64,000 nucleotides of DNA from Flavobacterium album (GTDB lineage: Bacteria; Bacteroidota; Bacteroidia; Flavobacteriales; Flavobacteriaceae), in assembly GCF_003096035.1 (NCBI RefSeq), contig NZ_CP029186.1, forward strand, positions 2,369,001 through 2,433,000, read 5' to 3'. The notes under the pieces are model-generated. The model made no database searches. It saw only the letters and a program-made list of their open reading frames with translations, and was not told where the DNA came from. Positions 44,215-52,600 of this stretch are shown here, one piece after another; position 1 is the stretch's first letter; the number at the start of each line of letters is the position of its first letter. The translations under genes were made by a program, and so were the position numbers.

Positions 44215-44300
44215 GGCGTGCCGGCTCCGCAAGCTACGCCGTCGGGCCATGCGCTGTATCCCTCCTGCGTCGGGGATGCCGCTGCTGTCCCTCACGCGAG
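44215..44300 (+). repeat. Dispersed GGATGCCGCT element, copy 4
   Basis: GGGCGTGCCGGCTCCGCAAG, then GCGCTGTATCCC, TGCGTCGGGGATGCCGCTGC and TCCCTCACG. Fourth copy of the element in the window and the longest on its left side. Confidence 0.55.
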
Positions 44301-44302
44301 CT

Positions 44303-44948
44303 TCACTGGGGTGGTTGCTGACTCGTAAATTTTTTAAAATTTATATTTGGCTTGTAAGGTTCAACAGGAATTATATTGCCATTATCATCGATAAGCTTCG
44401 CTTCTATATATGCGCTGCATTTATCCCTGAATTCGTCACAAATGTTATAAAGAATTGCGGCACCTCCTTTTTTTACCTCAGCATTAACAAGGTCATAGAT
44501 TTGTCTACCCCCGACAGGATCTACCCCAACAAGATCAAAAATAAAAGTATTGGTTTTGGAAAGAGTACAACAAACGGACAAAAGTCTTCTCCGGTTTCCG
44601 GCAAGGCTATCTATATTTGTTTTTAAGGTTAACCAGTCATTATTTTCATATATTTTTTTATAAATGGGATTTGATTTATCAGCATATTTATTTATCCATT
44701 TTCCTACCGTCATTGGAAATACCAATGCCAAAACGATTGAATTTAATATGCGGTATATAAGTTAAAGGAGAAGCCACTATTACTTTATCATTTCGGATTT
44801 TCCCTGAAAATAAGTCATTCATTTTCATTTCGATATTGTAAGAAGCTTCAATATTAGGAAGATGTATAACCACGATCTCACCCACTGATAATGTGAATGC
44901 CGGAATTAAGAAATTATCGATTACCTGTTCTTCAAATTTTATAAGCAT
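44303..44948 (-). pseudogene. Degenerate ABC-ATPase-like gene, frameshifted
   Basis: Two overlapping minus-strand frames read as one ABC-like protein of about 214 residues. Frame 1 (ATG 44948): LIKFEEQVIDNF, LSVGEIVVIHLPNIEA in the place of Walker A, then HIKFNRFGIGIS. Frame 2: PMTVGKWINKYADK, LAGNRRRLLSVCCTLSK like a worn signature motif, FIFDLVGVDPVGGRQIYDLV like Walker B, and ILYNICDEFRDKCSAYIEAK. The switch lies at ATTTCC (44715 region); removing one T would join GIGI to PMTVGKW. Walker A lacks GxGKS, so ATP hydrolysis would be lost even without the frameshift. Confidence 0.6.
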
Positions 44949-44964
44949 ACAACAAATATATAAA

Positions 44965-44990
44965 AAGGGCCGTCCCTCCGGACCGCCCTT
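44965..44990 (-). terminator. OmpW-like gene terminator
   Basis: AAGGGCGGTCC, a 4-base loop and GGACGGCCCTT on the minus strand with one mismatch, followed by TTTTATA. Confidence 0.75.
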
Positions 44991-45012
44991 CCAAAAAACA
45001 ACCTTCAATCAA

Positions 45013-45690
45013 TTAAAATTTCATTCCCACGCCAACACCGAGTAGCCACGGGTCTATGTTTACGCTTGCGGGAATCTTAAGGCCCGGTGAAAGGTTGGAA
45101 GCATCCACCGTTATATCCGTTTTGAGGAAGATCTTTTTCAGGTCGACGTTGATGAAGAATTTGTCAGTTATCTTATAGTCGAGCCCAGCCTGTAGCGCAA
45201 GGCCGAACGCATTATCGTATTTTACATCTTTTACTGTATTGCCCTGGTCAATACTGTAAAATATGGTGTAGTTAATACCAACGCCTACATAGGGCTTAAA
45301 GCATTTTTCGGGCATAAAGTGGTATTGCAGTGTAAGGGTAGGAGGCAGGAGGTAAACGCTTCCCAGATTAACGTCGGTATGTGTAGGCCCGCCTATAGCT
45401 GAAATATCAGATCCGGTAGTGTGCACATCATGTTTGCTGGTGCCGAGGATAAGTTCGGCTGCAATATTTTTAGTAAAGAAATAAGTGAAGTCAAGCTCGG
45501 GTATAACGGTATTCGAAATGCTCGCATCCCCACCGATGATCCCGATATCTGCGCATTCAGAGGGTACTACTGCTACTCCACGGACGCGTACCATCCATTT
45601 TTTAAAATTATTTGTAGTTTCTTCCTGGGCGTTTGCAAAACCTGCACAAAGCAATGACAGTGACAGTGCTATAAAAACTGATTTTTTCAT
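45013..45690 (-). CDS. OmpW family outer membrane beta-barrel protein
   Basis: A 225-residue protein with a signal peptide (SLSLLCAGFANAQEE) and an eight-strand barrel pattern. Typical OmpW phrases: NFKKWMVRVRGVAVVPSE at the start of the barrel, PELDFTYFFTKNIAAELILG, LGSVYLLPPTLTLQYHFMP, KCFKPYVGVGINYT and the final DPWLLGVGVGMKF with C-terminal Phe. OmpW forms a hydrophobic channel for small molecules in the outer membrane. Single gene. The 301-base gap upstream holds the S41 terminator and AT-rich leader only. Confidence 0.9.
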   Translation of the reverse strand: MKKSVFIALSLSLLCAGFANAQEETTNNFKKWMVRVRGVAVVPSECADIGIIGGDASISNTVIPELDFTYFFTKNIAAELILGTSKHDVHTTGSDISAIGGPTHTDVNLGSVYLLPPTLTLQYHFMPEKCFKPYVGVGINYTIFYSIDQGNTVKDVKYDNAFGLALQAGLDYKITDKFFINVDLKKIFLKTDITVDASNLSPGLKIPASVNIDPWLLGVGVGMKF

Positions 45691-45943
45691 GGTGTATTTG
45701 TTTTAATTAACACCTCAAAAGTAGGGACGGAAAAAAAGTTAAAACATGATGGTCGTCATAGAGAGGATAAGGCTTTTCGAGATAAAAAGATAACGGTCAT
45801 TGTTTAAATCCTGAATTATGGTTTACCAGTTTACAGTGATTTATATCCGATCGTTAATTTGTTATTTATCTTAGTATTAAGATAAAAAAGTTGGGATCCC
45901 CGGCAGATTACATTCGGATCTGTGTGCTGCCAACAACAAAAAA

Positions 45944-45971
45944 AACGCCGCAGGACTGCACCCACGACGTT
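45944..45971 (-). terminator. S41 peptidase gene terminator
   Basis: AACGTCG and CGGCGTT on the minus strand around a loop of about 14 bases, followed by TTTTTTTTG. Confidence 0.65.
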
Positions 45972-45991
45972 CCTCAATATATAAACCTAAC

Positions 45992-47047
45992 CTATTTTTT
46001 CGCTACTGTTTCCATATTGCTTTGATAATAACTCTTGCTCTCCTCATCAAGGGCAGTTTCCAATAATTTTTCCAGAGCCATGACGTGCGCTTTTTTCAGG
46101 GCATCGGCAGCAGGTACCGCTACCTCCGGTTTTACTCCGGTGCCCTCCCAATTGGTTTTCGTAATAGGGTTGATGGCACGCCCATCGGGGATAAAGGCAT
46201 AGAACCCGTTACCCAGGTCTACAGTGCCGCCCGGGTTGGCCCCGCCACCTGTTGTTTCGCCTACAAGGGTTGCGCGGTTTTGCGTTTGCAGGTCGTAGGC
46301 AAGCTCTTCGCCACCCGAGAATGTTTGGGATGAGGTAAGCACGTATACCGGCTTGTTGATGTATTTTTTGCCTTTCACAGGAATGGTCCAGTATTCGGTT
46401 GTTTCGTTGCCTTTGCGGTAATACAGGTCATTAATATGCACCGGCGCATCGCCAAAGAAATAACTTGCCACATACTGTACCAGTTCCGGCTCCCCGCCAT
46501 GGTTCTCGCGCAGGTCTATGATGAGCGCCTCGGTATTGGCGAGGTACATCATGGCGCCTGTTACGGTTTCGCCGACTTTGTCCACCGGGCCAAAACCGTC
46601 AATTTTCAGGTAGCCTACATTGCCTTCCAGTATGTCCAATTTCGGGAAGCCGAGGTTGACACGCCCCATACGCCTCATGAATTGTTCTTCCCGTGCTTTC
46701 TCAGCGGCTTCATCCTGCGGTCCCGACGGCATGTCCGGATTGTACCAAACGCCGAGATGCTTGTCTTTTACGATTTCCCTCAGCTGATTTTTAAGTGTTT
46801 CTGCAAGTTCTTTCGGATCGCTGATCTTCGAATACGCACCTTTTTTCTGGTATTCACGTATCTTTATTTCGGCTGTTTTGGCTACTTCCGGAAAAATGTA
46901 GGTGTCATTAAGCTGCTTTATAAGCGAATTGATAACTGCATTCGTAGTGGCCTTATCAAGGGTTTTCGTTCTTTGGGAATGTACTTTCTGGGTAATAAGT
47001 AGTGTCAGCATGACTACCGCCGATGCCAGTAAAAATTGTTTTTTCAT
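45992..47047 (-). CDS. S41 family serine peptidase, exported
   Basis: A 351-residue protein with a signal peptide (cleaved near VHSQR). The N-terminal helical domain contains KQLNDTYIFPEVAK. The tail-specific protease core has ALIIDLRENHGGEP and the nucleophile segment TSSQTFSGGEELAYDLQ, then GETTGGGANPGGTV. There is no obvious PDZ domain, so this is the interphotoreceptor-retinoid-binding/short C-terminal-processing type. Substrates unknown. It follows a MarR gene by 49 bases with repeated ATTGAT half-sites in the gap. Confidence 0.9.
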   Translation of the reverse strand: MKKQFLLASAVVMLTLLITQKVHSQRTKTLDKATTNAVINSLIKQLNDTYIFPEVAKTAEIKIREYQKKGAYSKISDPKELAETLKNQLREIVKDKHLGVWYNPDMPSGPQDEAAEKAREEQFMRRMGRVNLGFPKLDILEGNVGYLKIDGFGPVDKVGETVTGAMMYLANTEALIIDLRENHGGEPELVQYVASYFFGDAPVHINDLYYRKGNETTEYWTIPVKGKKYINKPVYVLTSSQTFSGGEELAYDLQTQNRATLVGETTGGGANPGGTVDLGNGFYAFIPDGRAINPITKTNWEGTGVKPEVAVPAADALKKAHVMALEKLLETALDEESKSYYQSNMETVAKK

Positions 47048-47096
47048 GATTGTCCGTTTTTTGATTGATGATTGATATAATTTGATTGATAATTGA

Positions 47097-47525
47097 CTAT
47101 GTTACATTTTCTGTTATTTTCGAAAGCACTTCCTGGACTATTTTAATATCGCCCTCACTGATGCCCTGCAAGGCCTGCTTTCTGTTGGCGTTCACATATG
47201 GCTGCATTTTTTCAATGACATCTTCTCCTTTTTCAGTGAGTGTTATCTTAAAGCGCCTCCTGTCTGCCGAATGTAATTCGCGCGACAGGTAGCCTTTTTG
47301 CACCAACAGCTCTATCATCCGGGTTATGGATGCCACGTCTTTAAATACCGCTGCTGCTATCTGCTGTTGTGATGCTAAGCTGTCCTGTTCGATAGCCTTT
47401 AGCACCAGCCATTGGTCTATGGTTATAGTAAATCCTGCTTCTTTCAGCCGCTTTTGGGCAAACTGCCTGTAGCTTTTAATCGACTTATCTATGGTGTAGA
47501 AGATAATACTGTTTAGATTCTCCAT
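47097..47525 (-). CDS. MarR family transcriptional regulator
   Basis: A 142-residue winged-helix protein: dimer helices at both ends, recognition helix AAAVFKDVASITRMIELLVQ, wing RELHSADRRRFKITLTEKGE. ATG 47525 is used; the frame upstream to 47561 lies in the promoter. It is upstream of the S41 peptidase gene and likely controls both that gene and itself through ATTGAT sites. The effector is unknown. Confidence 0.9.
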   Translation of the reverse strand: MENLNSIIFYTIDKSIKSYRQFAQKRLKEAGFTITIDQWLVLKAIEQDSLASQQQIAAAVFKDVASITRMIELLVQKGYLSRELHSADRRRFKITLTEKGEDVIEKMQPYVNANRKQALQGISEGDIKIVQEVLSKITENVT

Positions 47526-47540
47526 CTTATTTATTTGATG

Positions 47541-47562
47541 CAAATATAATTGATATATCAAT
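47541..47562 (-). promoter_or_regulatory. marR promoter with ATTGAT-AT-ATCAAT operator
   Basis: TATATTTG on the minus strand (47548-47541) directly abuts the perfect 14-base palindrome ATTGATATATCAAT (47549-47562). Three further ATTGAT copies in direct orientation lie at 47064-47069, 47071-47076 and 47085-47090, upstream of the S41 gene. This fits one MarR dimer site plus half-sites. Confidence 0.6.
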
Positions 47563-47625
47563 ATATTTAAAATAAATACCTAATTTTTTTTGCATTGAAT
47601 AGTAATAGGTGTAAAGCCCATAAAA

Positions 47626-47648
47626 AAATCCGGCATATAGCCGGATTT
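47626..47648 (-). terminator. Terminator of the DUF1579 gene
   Basis: AAATCCGGC, a 5-base loop and GCCGGATTT followed by TTTTATG on the minus strand. Confidence 0.9.
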
Positions 47649-47669
47649 AATGTGTATTTGAGCAGGTAT

Positions 47670-48320
47670 TTATTTCCGCTTCATTACTATTTCCATGCTC
47701 TTATATTCTTTTCCATCTTTGGTGTCGAACATTTCCATAGTGCGGGTATTGGCATCTACCATGGTGTAGGCTTCCCTGTAAGGCCTTTTTTTGCCGGTAG
47801 TGCAGTCAACCATTTCGCCCCTGAGGTTTATAGCTTTTGTTGCTTCATCGTAGGTCCCCGTGCTTACCATCATCCCGGTACCCATATTATCAATAAAAGT
47901 CGATGTAATTTCGTTATTTGCATTGTTGTAGGCCATTGTAGATTTTCCCTCAAAAGGCTGCCCCATCATAGTGCCTTTGTATGTGGCTTCCTGATAACGC
48001 CCGCCCAGTACCATCTTTATTTCAGCTACCGATGTAGATTTCTCCGGTTTTCCGTTCGGTTCCATCCAGAAGGTCATTTCGCAATTCCATGTGCCCACTT
48101 CGTCGGCCATCATTTTTTGTCCGCTACCAGGTGTGGCATATTTTTTCCAGGCTTCCTGCATTGCCACCGAGTCCATTGGCTTTTCAGGAGCCACTTCCTC
48201 AGCAGGGGTTACAGAGTCGGTTTTAGCAGTAACATCGGTTTCAGTTTCAGTCTTTGTTTCTTTTTTACAAGAAGCAAGGCATAGCGCAAGCACAGCCATC
48301 GATAGTAATACTTTTTTCAT
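47670..48320 (-). CDS. DUF1579 domain-containing lipoprotein
   Basis: A 216-residue lipoprotein (signal MKKVLLSMAVLALCLASCKK, lipidated Cys18) with an acidic/Thr-rich linker and a DUF1579 domain: ADEVGTWNCEMTFWMEPNGK, VLGGRYQEATYKGTMMGQPF, GMMVSTGTYDEATK and the C-terminal strand YREAYTMVDANTRTMEMFDT. DUF1579 is a lipocalin-like beta barrel of unknown role. Own promoter and terminator, not linked to the adjacent MarR gene. Confidence 0.85.
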   Translation of the reverse strand: MKKVLLSMAVLALCLASCKKETKTETETDVTAKTDSVTPAEEVAPEKPMDSVAMQEAWKKYATPGSGQKMMADEVGTWNCEMTFWMEPNGKPEKSTSVAEIKMVLGGRYQEATYKGTMMGQPFEGKSTMAYNNANNEITSTFIDNMGTGMMVSTGTYDEATKAINLRGEMVDCTTGKKRPYREAYTMVDANTRTMEMFDTKDGKEYKSMEIVMKRK

Positions 48321-48390
48321 AATTGTTTGGTTTTAAAGTTTGTAAGGCTAAAATTATGAAATTTTATACAGAAAAACAAGACGTAAAAAA

Positions 48391-48407
48391 TCCGGCACAT
48401 GACCGGA
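48391..48407 (-). terminator. Weak terminator of the beta-helix lipoprotein gene
   Basis: TCCGG, a 7-base loop and CCGGA followed by TTTTTTAC on the minus strand, 20 bases after the stop. Confidence 0.6.
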
Positions 48408-48427
48408 TAATATGTTTAATGTACTGT

Positions 48428-50014
48428 TTAATCTTCTGGGGCAACCTGGCTTTCATACGCCCCGATATCGGCGGGAATGAGCCTCGATTGGTTGGCTATG
48501 TCAAACGGTATTTGTGCAGCAATCGCACCGTCGGCGGCATTTTCGGCACCGCTCGGGCTGGCCTCGTCTTTTGTTATGCGCAGGTCATTTTTATTCGGGT
48601 CAAAGAATTTAGGGTTGTGCTCCGACGAATTGTTCGCCCGTATGCATTGGGTATAAAACACGGGGTCGGCCTCCGTACTGGCATCAAATTTATAAAATGC
48701 ATTATTCGTATACTGGTTGCTGAAATCGCTGAACTTGATAAGGCAGTGGTTAAGCACGGTTTTAAAGGTTACGTCATCGCCACTATGTTTCTCGAAATAA
48801 ATACCATAATTGGAAGAGCCATACAGTATACAGTTGTCGAAACGCGCATCTACAGCCGATAAGTATTCGGTAGTTTCGGTTCTTAAAAAATCGGTTACCA
48901 CCACCGGCCTTTGGTTATAATTATTAGAGTAATTGGCAAATGTACAGTGCCTGAAACGATAGGTGCCGCCAAAAGTACAGGCCAGTGACGATTCGCCTGC
49001 ATTATTCATAACAAGGTTATCACCGTTTATGACGGCCCGCCGTCCGAGCAGCCCTATATTGGAGCAATTGTATATCTGTGAGTCGGTGATATCTAATTTT
49101 ACGATACTAGCTTCTTCAGGATCTACGTGCTGCACCAGTATTCCAACAGCTGCGTTCTTCAGCGTAAGGTGTCTTATCGTATTTGCATTGCCCGACATTA
49201 CCAGTACAGCGCCCCATTGTCCGGGAGCATCCTCGAATTCAGGTTCCAGCCTGTCTCCCTGAAAAATCACCTCATTTTCATGTAATTCTGAGTCGGTTGA
49301 AGGCAAGCCGTTGATTTTCAGCGTACCGTTATTATCTACTATTATTCCCGAATCGGCATGAAAATGTACCCTTGCACCTGCATCAATGTTCAGCGTACTG
49401 CCATTGGGCACCTGTGCGTAACCGTAGACGACATAAGGTTTTGCGTTCGTCCAGTGCAATTCCTCCGGAGTCTGCAGTTTGTGGCCTAAAATATCGGATT
49501 CCATGCCATTTATAGTGAGTACTTCTTTGGCATCTGTAGGCAGCGGCCTGTCCGGTTTAATAAATATTGCATCCTGCACCAGCGTTACAAGCTCTACCTT
49601 TTGCTCGTTGGCGCCGGTATCAAAGAAAATCTTGTCGTTGTATAAAAAAGTAGTAGTATTATTGGCGTATTCATTATAGTCGATGGTCGTTTCTATGAAA
49701 ACGAACATACTGTCTTTTGCCAGCAGCTCCACATCATTGAATACTTTTCCCGGCATCCCGTCGACCATCAGGCGGTATTTTGAAGCTTCGCCTTCGCCAA
49801 GACGTATGCTCGGAATCTTGATATCCTTATTGCTTCGGTTGTATACTTTCAGGGTATAGGTGCTCGATCCTATGTTGGTGAATACCGTGTCAAGGTAAAC
49901 GGTATCTTTTGAGAATTCGAGGCTTCCGGTGCTGCGCTCGAACTCGAAGTCGTTGCGGCAGGAGGTTAGCGAGATGGCAAAGCCTATAAAGAGTAATAGT
50001 AAGATTCGGCGCAT
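48428..50014 (-). CDS. Lipoprotein with right-handed beta-helix domain
   Basis: A 528-residue lipoprotein (signal ends in LTSCRND, lipidated Cys19). The first 170 residues contain an immunoglobulin-like region (TVYLDTVFTNIGSSTYTLKV). From about residue 190 to 480 there are parallel-beta-helix turns with stacked I/V/N residues, for example GSTLNIDAGARVHFHADSG and IYNCSNIGLLGRRAVINGDN. I recognise this arrangement from flavobacterial surface proteins but no named function. Possibly binds polysaccharide. Single gene. Confidence 0.75.
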   Translation of the reverse strand: MRRILLLLFIGFAISLTSCRNDFEFERSTGSLEFSKDTVYLDTVFTNIGSSTYTLKVYNRSNKDIKIPSIRLGEGEASKYRLMVDGMPGKVFNDVELLAKDSMFVFIETTIDYNEYANNTTTFLYNDKIFFDTGANEQKVELVTLVQDAIFIKPDRPLPTDAKEVLTINGMESDILGHKLQTPEELHWTNAKPYVVYGYAQVPNGSTLNIDAGARVHFHADSGIIVDNNGTLKINGLPSTDSELHENEVIFQGDRLEPEFEDAPGQWGAVLVMSGNANTIRHLTLKNAAVGILVQHVDPEEASIVKLDITDSQIYNCSNIGLLGRRAVINGDNLVMNNAGESSLACTFGGTYRFRHCTFANYSNNYNQRPVVVTDFLRTETTEYLSAVDARFDNCILYGSSNYGIYFEKHSGDDVTFKTVLNHCLIKFSDFSNQYTNNAFYKFDASTEADPVFYTQCIRANNSSEHNPKFFDPNKNDLRITKDEASPSGAENAADGAIAAQIPFDIANQSRLIPADIGAYESQVAPED

Positions 50015-50108
50015 AGCGGGAACAATTTTTGGTAAAAGTAGCTAATTCCGTTTAATATTTAAAAACGATGTAGTACTAACGCAGGATTAACGATTTTAGT
50101 TTATGGTT

Positions 50109-50172
50109 GTCGGAAGTCTGAGGTCGGAAGTCGGATGCCTTTACGTCACATCGGACTTCCGACTTCGGACAT
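50109..50172. repeat. Inverted repeat, GTCGGAAGTCGGATG type
   Basis: Left arm GTCGGAAGTCTGAGGTCGGAAG (and onward) at 50109-50137 pairs with right arm CATCGGACTTCCGACTTCGG at 50149-50172. It lies between the divergent beta-helix lipoprotein and thioesterase genes. Confidence 0.65.
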
Positions 50173-50226
50173 AATCTTCAATACTTCGGACATCTTTACT
50201 ATATTTACGGTTCCAAAATCAACACT

Positions 50227-50661
50227 ATGTCCTTCGATAAAGAAAAGGCGCTGAAAATGTGCAACGACTTCGCTAAGAATACCCTCATGGAAACCCTGGA
50301 AATTGTGTATACCGATGCCGGCGAAGGTTTCCTCGAAGCCAAAATGCCGGTGAATTCCCGTGTACACCAACCGATGGGCCTGCTGCACGGCGGCGCCACG
50401 GTAGCATTGGCAGAAAGCGTAGGCAGTGCGGCATCGCTCCTTTTTGTCAACCCTGAATTGCAGGAGGTACGCGGTATCGAGATATCAGCCAATCACCTGC
50501 GCAGCAAGCGCGATGGCATTGTTACGGGTACTGCAAGGATCGTCCATAAAGGGAGAAGCCTGCACCTGTGGGAAATAAGGGTGACCGATGAACAGGACAG
50601 GCTGATATCGCTTTGTAAGATCACGAATATGGTATTACCAAAAAGAGCCCCTAAAGAGTAG
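50227..50661 (+). CDS. Hotdog-fold acyl-CoA thioesterase (probable DHNA-CoA hydrolase)
   Basis: A 144-residue single hotdog domain. The catalytic helix is LLHGGATVALAESVGSAAS (His-Gly-Gly then Glu), as in PaaI/MenI/EntH thioesterases. The next gene, 87 bases down on the same strand, is an isochorismate synthase. This pairing favours hydrolysis of 1,4-dihydroxy-2-naphthoyl-CoA in menaquinone synthesis, but other aryl-CoA substrates are possible. Confidence 0.82.
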   Translation: MSFDKEKALKMCNDFAKNTLMETLEIVYTDAGEGFLEAKMPVNSRVHQPMGLLHGGATVALAESVGSAASLLFVNPELQEVRGIEISANHLRSKRDGIVTGTARIVHKGRSLHLWEIRVTDEQDRLISLCKITNMVLPKRAPKE

Positions 50662-50748
50662 TTTTCAGTCGCAGTTTTCAGTCCAATAGCGACCTAAATT
50701 TGCACCATGGCTGGCAGTCTAAAAATCTAACAATCCAAAAATCTACAC

Positions 50749-51801
50749 TTGACAGCACTTCTTTCCAAAATAAATTCCCACCTCGCAGCAAAGATTCCGT
50801 TCGCAGTATATGGCAAGCCGGGCGGGACTATAGTGACCGGTGTTTTCCAAAAGAAGCCGGGTATGCATTACCTGGAGGACTACAGCAACAGCGGATTTGT
50901 ATTTGCGCCTTTTGCGGATGGTAAACGTATTTTTATTCCCGAAAACCTGGCTGAGATCATAGTTACTGATTCTGTACAGGGGCAAACGGTAGAGGAGCCT
51001 GCGCGTCCTTACATTGATAAAGAAGCACAAACTGCCTTTGAAGCGCTTGTTGCCAAAAGTGTAGCGGCTATAAAAACAGAGGATTTTGAAAAGCTGGTAT
51101 GCTCGCGTACAGAAGCCGTTCCCGTCAATAACGATGTTATAACTATTTATACGAAGCTGTTTTCGGCTTATCCTAACGCTTTCCGGTATTGCTTTTACTC
51201 ACCCGAAACGGGTTTGTGGATGGGTGCAACACCGGAACAGCTGCTCAAATCGGACGGGAAAGAGATCCGTACAGTTGCCCTTGCCGGCACCCAAACGTAT
51301 AAGGAGACAGAGAATGTCGTTTGGGAAAGCAAGGAGCAGCAGGAGCAGCAATTTGTTACCGACTTTATACTGGGCGAACTCGAAGGCCTTGTATCTGATA
51401 TTTCAACCAATGGGCCCTACACCTTCAGGGCGGGAAATATTGTACACATTAAGACAGATATTTTAGGTAAGCTGAATAATTGCGGGGATATTGGTAAAAT
51501 CATCAACGCCCTTCATCCGACGCCAGCAGTTTGCGGGTTGCCGAAAAAAGATGCCCAACAGTTCCTTTTACAAAATGAAGGCTATGACCGCGAATATTAT
51601 TCCGGTTTCCTGGGTGAGCTCAACACCGATCTTGCTACAGGATTTCCCGATACCGACCTCTTTGTTAACCTGCGTTGTATGAAGATCGATGGTGATACAG
51701 CACGGCTCTTCATCGGATGCGGCATCACCAAAGACAGCGATCCCAAAAAGGAATTTATTGAGACTGTGAATAAGAGTATGACCATGCGGAGGGTGCTTTG
51801 A
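50749..51801 (+). CDS. menF: Isochorismate synthase (chorismate-binding enzyme)
   Basis: A 350-residue enzyme that isomerises chorismate to isochorismate for menaquinone. The C-terminal part has the family motifs KLVCSRTEAV, GATPEQLLKSDG, VALAGTQTYKE, LHPTPAVCGLPKK and EYYSGFLGEL (catalytic acid and Mg2+ residues). The N-terminal about 80 residues are shorter than in proteobacterial MenF, as usual in Bacteroidota. The start is TTG 50749; a TAAATTTG box (50695-50702) lies upstream. Confidence 0.88.
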   Translation: MTALLSKINSHLAAKIPFAVYGKPGGTIVTGVFQKKPGMHYLEDYSNSGFVFAPFADGKRIFIPENLAEIIVTDSVQGQTVEEPARPYIDKEAQTAFEALVAKSVAAIKTEDFEKLVCSRTEAVPVNNDVITIYTKLFSAYPNAFRYCFYSPETGLWMGATPEQLLKSDGKEIRTVALAGTQTYKETENVVWESKEQQEQQFVTDFILGELEGLVSDISTNGPYTFRAGNIVHIKTDILGKLNNCGDIGKIINALHPTPAVCGLPKKDAQQFLLQNEGYDREYYSGFLGELNTDLATGFPDTDLFVNLRCMKIDGDTARLFIGCGITKDSDPKKEFIETVNKSMTMRRVL

Positions 51802-51811
51802 TTTATTTATA

Positions 51812-51842
51812 AACCCCAAAGGTTTTTAAAACCTTTGGGGTT
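51812..51842 (+). terminator. Near-loopless palindromic terminator
   Basis: AACCCCAAAGGTTTT and its exact reverse complement with only one base between (15-base arms), 11 bases after menF. The stem must open a few pairs to form a loop. Also resembles a dispersed repeat of the family. Confidence 0.75.
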
Positions 51843-51921
51843 AGAGCCGACCTATTAAACTCACGTTAAAGCATTCCCCGGACTGTAACGTAATTATTAA
51901 CTTGCCTTTTAAAGCTTTTAT

Positions 51922-52443
51922 ATGAAGTTATTAGCCATACCTTTTTTCGCACTGATGTTTTTGGCATGTGCTAAAGAAAAGCCCAAACCTATTGTGGTCC
52001 AAACCCCGGTTGTTGAAAATACCGAAAACCAGGACGAAGAGATAAAGCGAGCCGAGATCATTGCTTTCGCTAAAAAATATATGGGCACGTCCTATTGCTA
52101 TGCGTCTTCCGACCCGAAAAAAGGATTCGACTGTTCCGGTTTTGTGAATTTCGTGTTCGATAATTTTGGCATCGACCTGCCACGCAGTTCATCAGGGTTC
52201 GCGAATATCGGCAGGACATTAAAGCCGGAAGAATTCCAAATAGGGGATGTATTGGTATTCTACGGCTACCGCGATACGAAGTCGATTGGCCATGTGGGTA
52301 TTATTTGCGAAGCCAATGGTATGAAGTCTAAATTCATACATGCCTCCTCAGGTAAAGAAATGGCGGTTACAATCAGCGAGCTGGGTTCCGAAATGTACAC
52401 GCGCCGGTATTATAAATGTGTTGATGTAATTAGCGGGAAGTAA
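51922..52443 (+). CDS. NlpC/P60 (C40) peptidase lipoprotein
   Basis: A 173-residue lipoprotein (signal MKLLAIPFFALMFLACAK, lipidated Cys16). The C40 catalytic triad regions are clear: FDCSGFVNFVFDNFG with the Cys nucleophile, then GHVGIICEANG with the His. Such enzymes cut the gamma-D-Glu--diamino-acid bond in peptidoglycan stems. Family length is typical with no SH3 domains. Confidence 0.9.
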   Translation: MKLLAIPFFALMFLACAKEKPKPIVVQTPVVENTENQDEEIKRAEIIAFAKKYMGTSYCYASSDPKKGFDCSGFVNFVFDNFGIDLPRSSSGFANIGRTLKPEEFQIGDVLVFYGYRDTKSIGHVGIICEANGMKSKFIHASSGKEMAVTISELGSEMYTRRYYKCVDVISGK

Positions 52444-52454
52444 GTTTTCAGCCT

Positions 52455-52523
52455 GCCTGTAGTAAAAGGAAGGTCGAAATGCGGCATTTTGTTGTTATGC
52501 TTCTCGACTGCGCTCGAAGTGAC
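52455..52523. repeat. Degenerate repeat of the TCGACTGCGCTCGAAGTGACA type
   Basis: AGCCTGCCTGTAG, then AAGGTCGAAATGCGGCATT and CTTCTCGACTGCGCTCGAAG with GTGACA. It matches the right part of the element at 16040-16146 with a worn left arm. Confidence 0.55.
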
Positions 52524-52600
52524 AACGGTTATATCATACTCATTACTAAATTTCATAATAAATAATTCCCTATTTTCGTTTACATAAACAAAAACCATCT

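Noticed and set aside
48323..48862. 179-codon plus-strand frame opposite the beta-helix lipoprotein
   Set aside because: Antisense shadow of the lipoprotein gene, which has a clear signal peptide and terminator on the other strand.
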